Positions 18,359 to 28,008 of a DNA stretch of 64,000 nt are shown here, piece by piece. Origin of the DNA: an uncultured Lachnospiraceae bacterium (GTDB taxonomy: Bacteria; Bacillota; Clostridia; Lachnospirales; Lachnospiraceae). The notes under the pieces were generated by a model, which had not been told where the DNA came from, ran no database searches, and saw only the letters and a program-made list of their open reading frames with translations. The translations under genes and the position numbers were made by a program. Within the stretch, counting starts at the first letter, position 1, and each line of letters starts with the position of its first letter. Where the stretch lies: positions 18,293 through 82,292 of the forward strand of contig CAJUHQ010000002.1 in the NCBI GenBank assembly GCA_910586095.1, in the 5' to 3' direction.

Positions 18359-21196
18359 TTAGCGAAGAAGCCTTTCTTTGCACGCCTTTGGCAACTTTAA
18401 ATACGAAAAACAATCCTTTGTTTTTCTCTTTTCTCCTTTTCTATAAAGCCATCGTCCTCTGTTTAGATACCCTTTGTAGCACACACCTGCCTTGCAATGA
18501 TAGCATGGCGATTGCGATATTTGTTTGTTAAAACATTCTTCTGCCATATATTCATTGCCGATGGCCATATAATACCATCCAGCCTCGTCCATACGCTCTG
18601 GAAGATACATTTTTACGTTGGCATAAGCTTCTAGATTACCATTGGGATATGCTGTCTGAAAACATGCTAAAAATGCCTGCGCATCTTGTTCTAAGTTATT
18701 ATCTTGCCCATCTAAATACTGAATCATTATTCGCTTCTTATACAACTTCATACCAGCTTTTGCAAGTTCTGGTGAAGTCAGAACCAATCGTTCCATATCA
18801 TAAGTTTCCATCTGATTTTGCAAGTACTCCCATGCTTTTGACAAGGAAACATTCATCAAAATCCGTGCCACATACACCCACCATTCACACAACTGTACAT
18901 ATTGTTTTTGCTTGTCATCACAGACATCCTGACTTAAAATATACTCTTGTCCTTCCTTTGCAGCTTCCCATGCTTTCGATATATTTTTGTTAATCCAGTT
19001 CGTATACACTGTCCATCTGTATAGAGACAGTCTATCTTCAAATGTCATTGATGGGTTTGCCATCAGCCTAGCACGATTTACACACTCCTCCATCTGCGCA
19101 GTTTCATTCTTCCACAGATGAATCTCCGCCTGCACCAGCCATCCTCTCCACGCAGACTCCGAAAAAGTTTCAATCAAATGGTCACTGCAATCCTTAGCTT
19201 TCTCAAGTTGCTCCTCAAACGGGATTTGTGCTCCATTACTAATCAGAATATATTTTGCATACAAATACCACATAAGTGCTGTATCACACCCATTATTCAA
19301 TGCATCCTGATATCCTTCTATCCCATTAAAGCCCCATTGCTTACTGCTTATTATTGCCATCATAAACCAAATTGTCGGAGTCCTATAATACTCTGGAATC
19401 TCTGCAAGTACTCGATACGCCTCTATCAATCGCCCAAAGCGCAACAAAAGTTCCGCTAACAAAATTCTATCATATCCGTCATCGCCATCTTTTACCTGTT
19501 GTTTCAAATACTTTACTGCCTGATCTTGATCTCTTTTTCTAAAATCAATCTCAAAATATCGATATTGATGCCTTATTGACAGTTGAGCGCACACTTCTCC
19601 ATACACTCCATACTGCTTGTACAAATACATCCAAATATCTAGATCATTTTTGTCTCTAACTTCTTGTTTGTTTCCCATTGCATAATAATACAATAATAAT
19701 GGGTTCCACTCTGATATATTTTTTGCTGTCACGGGAAGAACTTCGACACATCGAAAACGATCCAGTTGCTTTTGCAGCCATCTTCTCAACACATGATAAG
19801 CAAATAGAGGATCACTTTTTGCGACGCCATTTTGCAAACTTTCGATAAAATATGTATCCTCCTCAGAAAAATAAACCATGTCTTGTGTCTGTTCCAATAT
19901 TCTATACGCATTTTTTTGATATTTGTCCCATAGATCCTGTCGATCTAGACCCCATGTCAGATAGACAAATGCCACCATGAAATGTGGGGCATTTTTGTGA
20001 TATCCTGTCAATGAACCACTGCGCATAATCCATTCCATGAAAATCTGATAATCTCGTATAACTGTGTTGAAACGATGCAAGAAAAATGAAGCTTCCATAT
20101 GAATATCATATAGTTCTATACACTGCCCGTTTTCTTCTAAAAGTAGTTCTGCATACAACTGAGCCGACTCATAATCCCCAAGAGATAACATACACTGTGC
20201 CATCAAATAAAGATTATGTTTATACCGCTTGTCAAAAAGAGCAGTCCCCCACGTTTCACACAACTCTTTTTTAAACTTTGCATAAATATTCTCAAGTCCT
20301 TCTGCAACCCTTAGACATTCCGTCACATTCTGTTTTATATAGTGATAGTCAGCACAGAGAATATAATACTCATATTGCCTATGTTCCAGTATGGCTTGTT
20401 TCTTACAGTCGTCATTGAGCACAATCTGTTCATATTCTTGCAAAACCGAACTTTCTTTTAGATGACAGCACATAGCAAATAGATTCTGTAAACATCGTTT
20501 ATCCAAGCTTGGCGATTCTATTCCCAAAACCTGTGTATAATCTAACAAATCCCTAATCTTTTCCATTGTGACATTATGATTTCCCTCATAAAAACATTGG
20601 ACCACTCGCCCATATTGTATCTGCCATACAGGAGTCAATACCTCAATGTTACTATCCTCGTACTCTGCCAACTCCCTCGACAAATCACGTGCGTCCATTC
20701 CCAACAACAGACAAAGTTCTATGCGATCTTTTATGTCATACACCGATTCATAGCCTTTTTCGACCAATTTATTTAATTCATCCAAATACTGTTTTGCATC
20801 CTGTTTTTCATTTTGGTACTCTGAGCGAAACTGCTTATATTGATTTATATAATCATCCACAAACCAGTGTTTGTCTGGCTCATCTTTTACTTGTATTGTC
20901 TTTGTTCTTCTGATATAAAATGAGTCAATACCTCCTACTTGTGGACAAACCACTGAAAAAATCCAATCCTCCTGTAGCCTTTCTAATTCATCTAAAACTA
21001 TATAGGGAAGATAGGGATGTTTCTTGATATAATTTTCTAATAGCTTTCTTGTCTTTTCATAATTATAAATTGGATCTGTCAACAGTGTTCTCCAACAAGC
21101 AACGTCTTTTCTAGTATCCAAATTCTTATATACACAATGGATCTCTTTCAACCACTGTTTTTGTTGCATCCGAATCCAATCTCTACTTTCATCCAT
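18359..21196 (-). CDS. Large helical-repeat (TPR-like) protein, unknown function
   Basis: A 945-residue protein, almost entirely helical, rich in Tyr, Trp, Leu and Glu, without signal peptide or membrane segment. Successive 30-40-residue amphipathic helix pairs resemble tetratricopeptide or related solenoid repeats (for example YNLMAQCMLSLGDYESAQ-type units near 330-360 and LLAELLLRFGRLIEAYRVL near 580). A Cys-containing piece CYHCKAGVCYKG lies near the C-terminus (about 900). The first 140 residues may form a separate N-terminal region. It stands alone between dnaE and a chemoreceptor. I do not recognise a named family; a scaffold role is only an inference from the solenoid pattern. Confidence 0.6.
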   Translation of the reverse strand: MDESRDWIRMQQKQWLKEIHCVYKNLDTRKDVACWRTLLTDPIYNYEKTRKLLENYIKKHPYLPYIVLDELERLQEDWIFSVVCPQVGGIDSFYIRRTKTIQVKDEPDKHWFVDDYINQYKQFRSEYQNEKQDAKQYLDELNKLVEKGYESVYDIKDRIELCLLLGMDARDLSRELAEYEDSNIEVLTPVWQIQYGRVVQCFYEGNHNVTMEKIRDLLDYTQVLGIESPSLDKRCLQNLFAMCCHLKESSVLQEYEQIVLNDDCKKQAILEHRQYEYYILCADYHYIKQNVTECLRVAEGLENIYAKFKKELCETWGTALFDKRYKHNLYLMAQCMLSLGDYESAQLYAELLLEENGQCIELYDIHMEASFFLHRFNTVIRDYQIFMEWIMRSGSLTGYHKNAPHFMVAFVYLTWGLDRQDLWDKYQKNAYRILEQTQDMVYFSEEDTYFIESLQNGVAKSDPLFAYHVLRRWLQKQLDRFRCVEVLPVTAKNISEWNPLLLYYYAMGNKQEVRDKNDLDIWMYLYKQYGVYGEVCAQLSIRHQYRYFEIDFRKRDQDQAVKYLKQQVKDGDDGYDRILLAELLLRFGRLIEAYRVLAEIPEYYRTPTIWFMMAIISSKQWGFNGIEGYQDALNNGCDTALMWYLYAKYILISNGAQIPFEEQLEKAKDCSDHLIETFSESAWRGWLVQAEIHLWKNETAQMEECVNRARLMANPSMTFEDRLSLYRWTVYTNWINKNISKAWEAAKEGQEYILSQDVCDDKQKQYVQLCEWWVYVARILMNVSLSKAWEYLQNQMETYDMERLVLTSPELAKAGMKLYKKRIMIQYLDGQDNNLEQDAQAFLACFQTAYPNGNLEAYANVKMYLPERMDEAGWYYMAIGNEYMAEECFNKQISQSPCYHCKAGVCYKGYLNRGRWLYRKGEKRKTKDCFSYLKLPKACKERLLR

Positions 21197-21490
21197 CTCT
21201 TTTTATCCTTTATTTCTTCTTGCAAAAACTTATTTTATTATTTTTGCATAAGACTATATACAACCCTTATCTGTGCCCTCAAAATAGAGTTTATAACCAC
21301 TCTTATTAGTGTTATTATATTGGTTTTGTATTGAAAAATCAATGATGTTTATAAAGATCACGTGTTTGTCGAAATGTCTTTTTATGATCCATAATTTGTA
21401 AAAATAGATTTAGCTTTCCATGTTTTGTTGTGATCTATGAAAAAATATTCATAATAATGAAATAATTATAAAGATTTCTTTGAAAATAAT

Positions 21491-21519
21491 TAGACAAAAG
21501 CGCCAAAAGGGCTTATAAT
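21491..21519 (+). promoter_or_regulatory. Promoter for the chemoreceptor gene
   Basis: TAGACA (21491-21496), 17-base spacer, TATAAT (21514-21519). It predicts a leader of about 360 bases before the receptor. The leader holds a hairpin, ATGTGCTAG...CTAGCACAT (about 21558-21602), and small open frames. I could not match it to a known riboswitch. Confidence 0.6.
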
Positions 21520-21827
21520 GAGTTATGAAGTTATCTAGACAGATAATGTGTGATTTATGTGCTAGACAAGTTTTCTTTTAATCTTGTATTACTAGCACAT
21601 TGATACTAACACTATCCTGTTTTTATTGCCTTTATTCTGTGGTCTCTTATGAATTTGGAAGCGATACTTACAATACATCAATCAGACAGCCTGTTTTGTG
21701 CATTGATATTACAATCGCTGTTAGAACAATTATCACTGATACTCTTTAGGAGGCTATAAAAAGGCAGGCTACTATTTATTAAGGCGCATATCATTATAAA
21801 GAGGGGTGATCTGTAGGAGCGATACAT

Positions 21828-21890
21828 ATGGAAAGACGACAAAATCTATCTTTAAGACTACAAATTATGAGGAGACAAACGCTATGTTAA
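21828..21890 (+). CDS. Possible 20-codon leader peptide overlapping the chemoreceptor start
   Basis: ATG at 21828 is preceded by GTAGGAG at a good distance. The frame encodes 20 residues (Arg/Leu/Gln-rich) and ends at TAA 21888-21890, overlapping the receptor ATG at 21884. This arrangement would couple translation of the receptor to the short frame. It could equally be a chance frame. No similarity is recognised. Confidence 0.35.
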   Translation: MERRQNLSLRLQIMRRQTLC

Positions 21891-23584
21891 AAAAATTGAA
21901 CCAACTACATATTCAACCTAGGCTGATGCGGGCCTTTATTATGATAGCTGGCCTTTTGGCAACTGTTGCAACAATCGGTCTTGTAACAATGATTGTACTT
22001 TCTACCACCTATTCAGCTTCTTTGACAGACTATGGATTTGCGCAGGGTGATATCGGAAGAGTTATGGCACAGTTTGCAGACACTCGTTCTGCACTTCGCG
22101 GAGTGATTGGCTATGATGATCAAGATGCCATTGACACACTAATGGAAAACCATGACAACTATAAGTCTGAATTTACACGAGAGTTTGCTGAACTTGAAAG
22201 TACTATGGTTACAGCAGCCAACAAAACCTTATATCAGGATCTGGAAATCAAACTTGACAGCTATTGGAAATTAGAGCAAGAAATCTTAACATTGGGGAAC
22301 ACTACTGATCCTGAACGATGCCATGCAGCACAGGAGATGGCAATCAATGATTTAATGCCTCAATATGAAGCTATTTATGATGAACTAACTCAAATTATGG
22401 ATATTAAGGTGGAGCGTGGTCACACCCTCTCTGTTACTCTTGGTATTATTAGTACTGTACTTGCCATTTTCATTGGAGTTGTCATCCTTATCTCCATTGG
22501 TTTAGCATTATCTGTGAGCAAGTCTATTGCAAAGAGCATCTCTGTTCCTCTGTCACAGATTATGAATCGTTTAGATACCTTTGCCAAAGGAGATTTAACT
22601 TCACCGTTCCCTACAGTCGAAACAAAGGATGAACTTGCAGACATGGTTAATATGACTATTAATATGGCAGCAACATTACAATTTATTATCACAGATGTAA
22701 AAAACATCTTAAACTATATGGCTTCTGGTGATTTTACAGTAACAAGTAAAGATAAATCAAAGTACATGGGCGATTTCGACGCTGTTTTAGTGGCTATGTC
22801 TGATCTTAAGGCTCAAATGGTTGATACTTTGCAATCTGTAGGCGAGGCATCTTCACAAGTAGCAGCAGGTGCAAGCAACTTGTCTGATGCTGCACAGAAC
22901 CTCGCAGAGGGTGCAACAGACCAGGCAGGCGCTGTTGAAGAAATGCAGGCAACTATTACCACTATTACTGATGACATTAGAACTACTGCAAACCATGCAG
23001 AGGAATCCTATAACCAAGCCCAGAAGTATGCGATTGAAGCAGAACACAGCCACACTGAAATGCAGGCAATGATGGATGCAATGGCACGAATCAGCGATGC
23101 ATCTCAGAAAGTTGGAAACATTATTTCTGAGATTGAAGACATTGCTTCTCAGACCAATCTTCTATCTCTAAATGCTTCTATTGAAGCAGCGCGTGCAGGT
23201 GAGGCCGGCAAGGGCTTCGCTGTTGTTGCAGACCAAATTCGTCAATTAGCAGAACAGAGTGCACATTCTGCTGCGGAAACTAGAACATTGATTGAGACTT
23301 CTCTTAATGCTATTGCAGCAGGCAGCAAAACGGTAGATGTTGTGAACTCTTCTATTGACCGTGTTTTGGAAGGTATCGGAACCATCGCAAATTCTTCTAA
23401 AAACATTAGTGAAATGGCTACTGCTCAGGCTGAAGCAATGCATCAGGCTGAATTGGGTGTCAATCAGATTTCAGAAGTTGTTCAGTCAAATTCTGCTACA
23501 GCAGAGGAAACTTCCGCTACAAGTGAGGAGTTATCTGCTCAAGCACTGACATTAGATTCACTTATTAGCAAATTCCACTATTAA
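21884..23584 (+). CDS. Methyl-accepting chemotaxis protein
   Basis: Transmembrane chemoreceptor of 566 residues. TM1 spans about 15-38. A roughly 150-residue helical extracellular sensor, probably a four-helix bundle, follows, then TM2 (about 185-210), a HAMP domain (about 212-265) and the cytoplasmic signalling coiled coil. The hairpin tip that binds CheA/CheW reads DIASQTNLLSLNASIEAARA, with the canonical GEAGKGFAVVADQIRQLAEQS after it. Gln/Glu pairs along the coil are methylation candidates. The ATG at 21884 has GAGGAG upstream; a GTG 26 codons earlier in frame is unlikely. CheD at 58704 could modify such receptors. Confidence 0.93.
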   Translation: MLKKLNQLHIQPRLMRAFIMIAGLLATVATIGLVTMIVLSTTYSASLTDYGFAQGDIGRVMAQFADTRSALRGVIGYDDQDAIDTLMENHDNYKSEFTREFAELESTMVTAANKTLYQDLEIKLDSYWKLEQEILTLGNTTDPERCHAAQEMAINDLMPQYEAIYDELTQIMDIKVERGHTLSVTLGIISTVLAIFIGVVILISIGLALSVSKSIAKSISVPLSQIMNRLDTFAKGDLTSPFPTVETKDELADMVNMTINMAATLQFIITDVKNILNYMASGDFTVTSKDKSKYMGDFDAVLVAMSDLKAQMVDTLQSVGEASSQVAAGASNLSDAAQNLAEGATDQAGAVEEMQATITTITDDIRTTANHAEESYNQAQKYAIEAEHSHTEMQAMMDAMARISDASQKVGNIISEIEDIASQTNLLSLNASIEAARAGEAGKGFAVVADQIRQLAEQSAHSAAETRTLIETSLNAIAAGSKTVDVVNSSIDRVLEGIGTIANSSKNISEMATAQAEAMHQAELGVNQISEVVQSNSATAEETSATSEELSAQALTLDSLISKFHY

Positions 23585-23594
23585 AAATACAAAG

Positions 23595-23623
23595 GGCTGC
23601 CACAGTATCACACTCTGGCAGCC
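23595..23623 (+). terminator. Terminator of the chemoreceptor gene
   Basis: Stem GGCTGCCA / TGGCAGCC followed by TTGCTTTCCTTT, directly after the stop codon. A second hairpin, GCGTATGTG / CACATACGC (23668-23696), lies just before the next gene's ribosome binding site. Confidence 0.8.
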
Positions 23624-23726
23624 TTGCTTTCCTTTAGTAACTATTCATCTATACCACGCACTTTGCTGCGTATGTGTCAGTATCTGCCACATACGCTTAT
23701 CTTTATCCTTAGGAGATTGTATTATT

Positions 23727-24587
23727 ATGAGTTTTAATTTGAAAAAAGATGGAAAACGAATTGTCGTCATCTGCATTGCTTCTGCAATTATGGCATTAAA
23801 CATCAAGTCCTTTGTGCGAACAGGTGGACTTTTTCCTGGCGGAGCTACAGGTCTAACGCTTCTTATACAAAGAAGTTTTGAACTATTTTTTCAGATTAAT
23901 CTTCCCTATACCCTTATTAATCTACTGCTAAACCTTGTTCCTATTTACATAGGCTTTCGATTTATTGGCAAAAAATTTACATTGTTCTCCTGTGTTACCA
24001 TTATGCTCACCAACATTCTTACAGACGCAATTCCCGTTTTTGCCATCACATATGACACTTTGCTAATCAGCGTGTTTGGTGGTATGCTTAACGGTTTGGC
24101 CGTAAGTATGTGCCTGTTACAAAATGCCACTACAGGTGGTACCGATTTTATTGGAATTTATTTGTCTCAGAAAAATGGTATCGATTCCTTTAATCTAATA
24201 TTGGGCTTCAATGTGATTATTCTAGCTGTAGCAGGCTTATTATTTGGATGGGATAAAGCTCTTTATTCGATTATCTTCCAGTTTTCCTCCACACAGATTA
24301 TGCATGTGCTATACAAACAATATCAGCAAAACACACTTTTGGTGGTAACGCATAAACCAGAGGAAGTCTATCAGGTAATCACTTCCACCAGTAACCACAG
24401 TGCTACTATGGTAAACGGTGAGGGAGGATTTGAACGTCAAAAGTGTAAGATCGTATACTCTGTCGTATCACAAGCAGAGTGCAAACCCGTCGTGAAAGCA
24501 ATCAAGCAAGTTGATCCTTCTGCATTTGTAAATGTCATTCGAACAGACCAGATTTCAGGGCGTTTTTATCAAAAACCTCATGACTGA
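23727..24587 (+). CDS. YitT family membrane protein (YitT plus DUF2179 domain)
   Basis: A 286-residue inner-membrane protein with about five to six hydrophobic segments (residues 12-180), containing the family patterns GGLFPGGATGLTLL and NATTGGTDFIGIYLS. A cytosolic C-terminal DUF2179 domain (about 195-280) contains the ferredoxin-like NGEGGFERQKCKIVYSVVSQ. The substrate or role of this common Firmicutes family is not established. TTAGGAG precedes the ATG. It is monocistronic, with terminators on both sides. Confidence 0.9.
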   Translation: MSFNLKKDGKRIVVICIASAIMALNIKSFVRTGGLFPGGATGLTLLIQRSFELFFQINLPYTLINLLLNLVPIYIGFRFIGKKFTLFSCVTIMLTNILTDAIPVFAITYDTLLISVFGGMLNGLAVSMCLLQNATTGGTDFIGIYLSQKNGIDSFNLILGFNVIILAVAGLLFGWDKALYSIIFQFSSTQIMHVLYKQYQQNTLLVVTHKPEEVYQVITSTSNHSATMVNGEGGFERQKCKIVYSVVSQAECKPVVKAIKQVDPSAFVNVIRTDQISGRFYQKPHD

Positions 24588-24608
24588 TTTTTCCTTTGTC
24601 TATCAATA

Positions 24609-24651
24609 AAAAGCTGTTACAAAGATTCTTATGTGTCTTTGTAACAGCTTT
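24609..24651. terminator. Bidirectional terminator between convergent genes
   Basis: Perfect 16-bp stem AAAGCTGTTACAAAGA / TCTTTGTAACAGCTTT with A-rich and T-rich flanks. It lies between the YitT gene and the convergent metallophosphoesterase gene. Confidence 0.85.
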
Positions 24652-24657
24652 ACTTTT

Positions 24658-25770
24658 TTATTTAGGTACAATATGAATGATTCCAATCGTTCCACGAAAA
24701 GCCGGAGAAAAAATATGTTGTGAAACCTGTTCCGACAACTTCCCATCCCATGACGCATGCAAGTGTCCTGCAAGAACTTGTTCTACAATAGTATCCTTGT
24801 CATAGATCAACTCCAAATATTGTTGTGTAATTACATTAGGCTGAAACTGTTTACTCTCTTGGCTCCAGTAATAGATTTTACCCCGCTCCTGCATAGAAAG
24901 CTCTGCCAAAGAATCGTCCATGCGTGATTCATAGGGAACATGTGTGACCATAATCACAGGCTTTCCACGTGAATATACATCTTTTACCATATTCAAATAA
25001 TACTCTGGCATATCCTTTGTAGAGTGGTCAATCCCCAACACAATAAAATCATTTCTGTCCCAAAATTTATTAGAAATCTGATCTTCATCAATTGTCTGGT
25101 GCAAGGTACGCGCCTCTGTCTCTGTAAAAAATATTCCGCCATAATAGGCGCCATAATCATGATCTGCACGAATATAGATATAAGGGATATGCAAATTGTC
25201 CAATCCTTCTTTGATAAGTGCGATATTGGAATTGCTACAATAGTCCATGATATCCCCACCAAAAATAACTCCATCAAACGCATTGTAATTCAAATACTTT
25301 ACAATTTCTGGCCACAAGTCCTCTGCGTGAACACCATCTTCTGTAATAGCCAACTCCTCATAGCGCTGATGAATGGCATCTAAATACTCTACATGAACAT
25401 CTCCTAAAAGCTCTCCTGACTCATGATCGCTTATCAGGTGTAAATCACTTACCCATGCCAATGTATACTCCTTGCTAAGTCCTTCTATAGTGATGGTTAC
25501 TTCCTCTGTGGTAAACTCATATTCTGGCTCTGGATATAGGATTGATTCTTCCTCACTAGAAGTCTCCTGTGTTGTCTCACTTTCCTCCTGTGGCATCTCA
25601 GTGTTTGGTACTGTGCTTTCCTCATTGTTGAGCGCAGGTGCATCTGTGTTCCCCTCATTCTTGCCATACAGATACAACCCTGCTAATATCAGAATAACTA
25701 GTGTAAGTAGAACAAAAATTGCGCGAAAATCATTGTTATTTTTCCCCATATCTTTTTGGTTGTTCTGCAT
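24658..25770 (-). CDS. Membrane-anchored metallophosphoesterase
   Basis: A 370-residue protein with one N-terminal membrane helix (about 17-36) and an acidic Glu/Thr/Ser-rich stalk (about 40-85), so the catalytic domain is outside the cell. Calcineurin-type motifs are visible: SDLHL (108-112), FGGDIMD, RADHDYG in place of the usual GNHD/E, VTHVP and AGHLHASWDG. The changed GNHD motif keeps the His-Asp pair. The substrate is unknown. It lies 95 bases after the TxxL-rich zinc-ribbon gene and may be the last gene of the secretion-associated region, although the link is only positional. Confidence 0.78.
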   Translation of the reverse strand: MQNNQKDMGKNNNDFRAIFVLLTLVILILAGLYLYGKNEGNTDAPALNNEESTVPNTEMPQEESETTQETSSEEESILYPEPEYEFTTEEVTITIEGLSKEYTLAWVSDLHLISDHESGELLGDVHVEYLDAIHQRYEELAITEDGVHAEDLWPEIVKYLNYNAFDGVIFGGDIMDYCSNSNIALIKEGLDNLHIPYIYIRADHDYGAYYGGIFFTETEARTLHQTIDEDQISNKFWDRNDFIVLGIDHSTKDMPEYYLNMVKDVYSRGKPVIMVTHVPYESRMDDSLAELSMQERGKIYYWSQESKQFQPNVITQQYLELIYDKDTIVEQVLAGHLHASWDGKLSEQVSQHIFSPAFRGTIGIIHIVPK

Positions 25771-25865
25771 TGCTTACCCTTTCATTGACTTTATATTTCC
25801 CTATACTACTTAATCCCAATCTTTGTAGTCTGCACTTTATAATGTACTGCAAATTGTATCACACA

Positions 25866-27734
25866 TTAAAATGTGACACTACTCATTCGGTCGCGAATCC
25901 ACTGTCTATTCTCAGGTGTAACTCCATTTCTCTCATCGACAGAATTCTCACCAAAATCATTAAAGTACCAGAAATGCAATATATCAATCTCATCACCAAT
26001 CCAAAGCCCCTGAGTTTGTCCTAGATGATCGATCATCTCACTATATGCATCCTCTACTTCTGTACACTCTTCGCCTGCATCGTATGTAAAATAAATATAA
26101 TAGTATATCAACATAGGATTATAATCTGTCGCTTCGATCATCCCCGCAATCTTTTGTGCTGCTCCCTTTGATGTGATAGTGCCTGCGCTCAATTCAGTTT
26201 CTGTTTGCTTTTGAATCCACCACGCAAGCGCATAACAATAGCGCAGTCGTATTGGATCATCTAAATCAGCAGAATCATACATATTGTCTGCTTCGGACAT
26301 CAGGTTCCACGCCTCCGTCCTAGACCAATTTTCTCTGTATGTAAACTCATCAAAGGTTTTAATCATTCGACTGCGATAGTCTGCGACAAAGCTCTCACGC
26401 TCTGATAACAACAACGAAGTATCTACTGTATATCCCTCATTTGAAAGCTCGTCCGCATAAGCTACTACCTGGTCAAACTCACTTACCACCTGCGCATAGA
26501 TAGAACCTGATAATCCTTGCCCAGAGAAGAAATCTCTGCGTCTAATCACTGCATCCACATAGGAAATATATGCATCCTCAATTCGTTCAGCAACCGCCTG
26601 TGTATCCCCCAACACTGTTGCTTGTTCTCTGTACTGATCCATTGCCGAGCGAAGGTTTTCTATTCCCTCTAGAAGTTCTTCATCCTTCTCAATCTTTTCT
26701 TTTCCAGCTTCCACCAACTCATCTATAGGAAGAAGCTGTGCCTCCACATCAATATCAGGTTCCGAATGAGGTTCTGTTGTCGTTGATGGTGTAATATCAG
26801 AATCAGCAGTCACCGCTGGTTTTTCGCCGAGCGGAAACGGAATAATACCTTTCCAGACCAAAAATGCTACTACTGCCACTGCCGCAACTACTACTCCAAC
26901 TCCAACCAAAATAAATGTCGTCTTATTATCTTTTTTGTTGGGCTCCTGCCGTGGTGGCACTGGAGGTACGGGTGGCATAGGTGGTATGGGAGGGACTGAG
27001 TCATGATTATATCCTCCCACTTCTATATTCCGCTGAAACTCATCTAAAACAGCGGTTTGAGCTGTTCCCATATCTGGAGAAGACGGCTGACTTCCTAAAA
27101 TTTGTGTCCCCTCCAAATCGCCGCCAAAACTAGGTTGTGGATATCCATTTACAGGTTCTTGTGAGACATTATACCCTGTACCATTTCCCAACTGTGCATT
27201 TTCTAAAAATGTCGTCTCCTGTGAAGCACCATATCCTGTACTATTTCCTAATTGTGCATTTTCTAAAAATGTCGTCTCTTGTGAGGCATTATACCCTGTA
27301 GCATTTCCTAACTGTGCATTTTCTAAAAATGTCGTCTCCTGTGAAGCACCATATCCTGTACTATTTCCTAAAAGTGTTGTTTCCTGTGAAGCGCTATCAC
27401 CCACACTAGCCTGGGAACTTTCTAGAATCATTGTTCCTTCTGAATCATCACTTTCTGGAGCTACATATGGATTCTCCATATGCATCATTCCCTGCGAATT
27501 TCCTCCTAACACAGTTGTCTCACTCCATCCATTGGCAGACATCTGCGTTGATGGTGCCACTGCCTCTGCGGGTGTCCCACACTGTGTACAAAATTTCACT
27601 CCCTCTTGCAATAATGCCCCACAATTTCTACATAATATTTTCTGTGGGGATGCTGGTACACTAAGATTCATTCCACACTTTACGCAAAATCGTGCACCGT
27701 CATTATTCTCATGTTGACATCTTAGACATCTCAT
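25866..27734 (-). CDS. Zinc-ribbon membrane protein with repeated Thr-x-x-Leu motifs
   Basis: 622 residues, unnamed. Two CxxC...CxxC zinc ribbons occupy 1-55. A low-complexity cytoplasmic region (70-235) carries at least eight TxxL-type motifs: ETTVL (72-76), GTMIL, ETTLL, three identical QETTFLENAQ repeats, GTQIL and TAVL. A proline-rich stretch (247-262) precedes a single membrane helix (about 274-296). The extracellular part is acidic and helical. FHA domains favour phosphothreonine with Leu/Ile/Asp at +3, and the same locus encodes a Ser/Thr kinase, a PP2C phosphatase and FHA proteins, so I infer a phosphorylated docking scaffold. Its own promoter probably lies in the 274-base gap upstream. 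Confidence 0.7.
   Translation of the reverse strand: MRCLRCQHENNDGARFCVKCGMNLSVPASPQKILCRNCGALLQEGVKFCTQCGTPAEAVAPSTQMSANGWSETTVLGGNSQGMMHMENPYVAPESDDSEGTMILESSQASVGDSASQETTLLGNSTGYGASQETTFLENAQLGNATGYNASQETTFLENAQLGNSTGYGASQETTFLENAQLGNGTGYNVSQEPVNGYPQPSFGGDLEGTQILGSQPSSPDMGTAQTAVLDEFQRNIEVGGYNHDSVPPIPPMPPVPPVPPRQEPNKKDNKTTFILVGVGVVVAAVAVVAFLVWKGIIPFPLGEKPAVTADSDITPSTTTEPHSEPDIDVEAQLLPIDELVEAGKEKIEKDEELLEGIENLRSAMDQYREQATVLGDTQAVAERIEDAYISYVDAVIRRRDFFSGQGLSGSIYAQVVSEFDQVVAYADELSNEGYTVDTSLLLSERESFVADYRSRMIKTFDEFTYRENWSRTEAWNLMSEADNMYDSADLDDPIRLRYCYALAWWIQKQTETELSAGTITSKGAAQKIAGMIEATDYNPMLIYYYIYFTYDAGEECTEVEDAYSEMIDHLGQTQGLWIGDEIDILHFWYFNDFGENSVDERNGVTPENRQWIRDRMSSVTF
27181..27372. repeat. 60-bp in-frame tandem repeat
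   Basis: Three consecutive 60-base units (27181-27240, 27241-27300, 27301-27360) plus a partial fourth, coding for the 20-residue unit that contains QETTFLENAQ. Units differ by only a few bases. The exact triplet period means copy number could change without frameshift. Confidence 0.9.
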
Positions 27735-27878
27735 TTTAATTCCTCCCTACGCGTTACGCGTATACCAATTGATATTTGAAAATTTACACGCTCTACAAAA
27801 CAAGTCCACTTCTACAAATATCATTTTATTTCTATACCATATGACTTTTATGCATTATTGTTCTGTACTATTTTTATA

Positions 27879-27935
27879 TGCTATGAAAGTAAGGGACAAC
27901 TTTCATAGCATGGATGACCATACAGCCCGCCAAGC
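27879..27935. repeat. Family C hairpin repeat, second copy
   Basis: Stem TGCTATGAAAGT / ACTTTCATAGCA with an 8-base loop (27879-27910), followed by a tail CATGGATGACCATACAGCCCGC that matches the 9604-9686 copy at most positions. It lies after the stop of the Sel1/AlgX-like gene. Confidence 0.7.
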
Positions 27936-28008
27936 TGAGCATAATGCAAATTTACTATTATAAAAACAGTCCTTTAACAGAATACCACAAAATTGTATTA
28001 CAAGCAAA

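Noticed and set aside
21520..21800. Chemoreceptor leader considered as a c-di-GMP (GEMM) riboswitch
   Set aside because: The conserved core of the GEMM class could not be found by eye; left as an uncharacterised leader.
27181..27372. Tandem 60-base repeats considered as a CRISPR array
   Set aside because: Units are contiguous, in frame and coding; there are no variable spacers.
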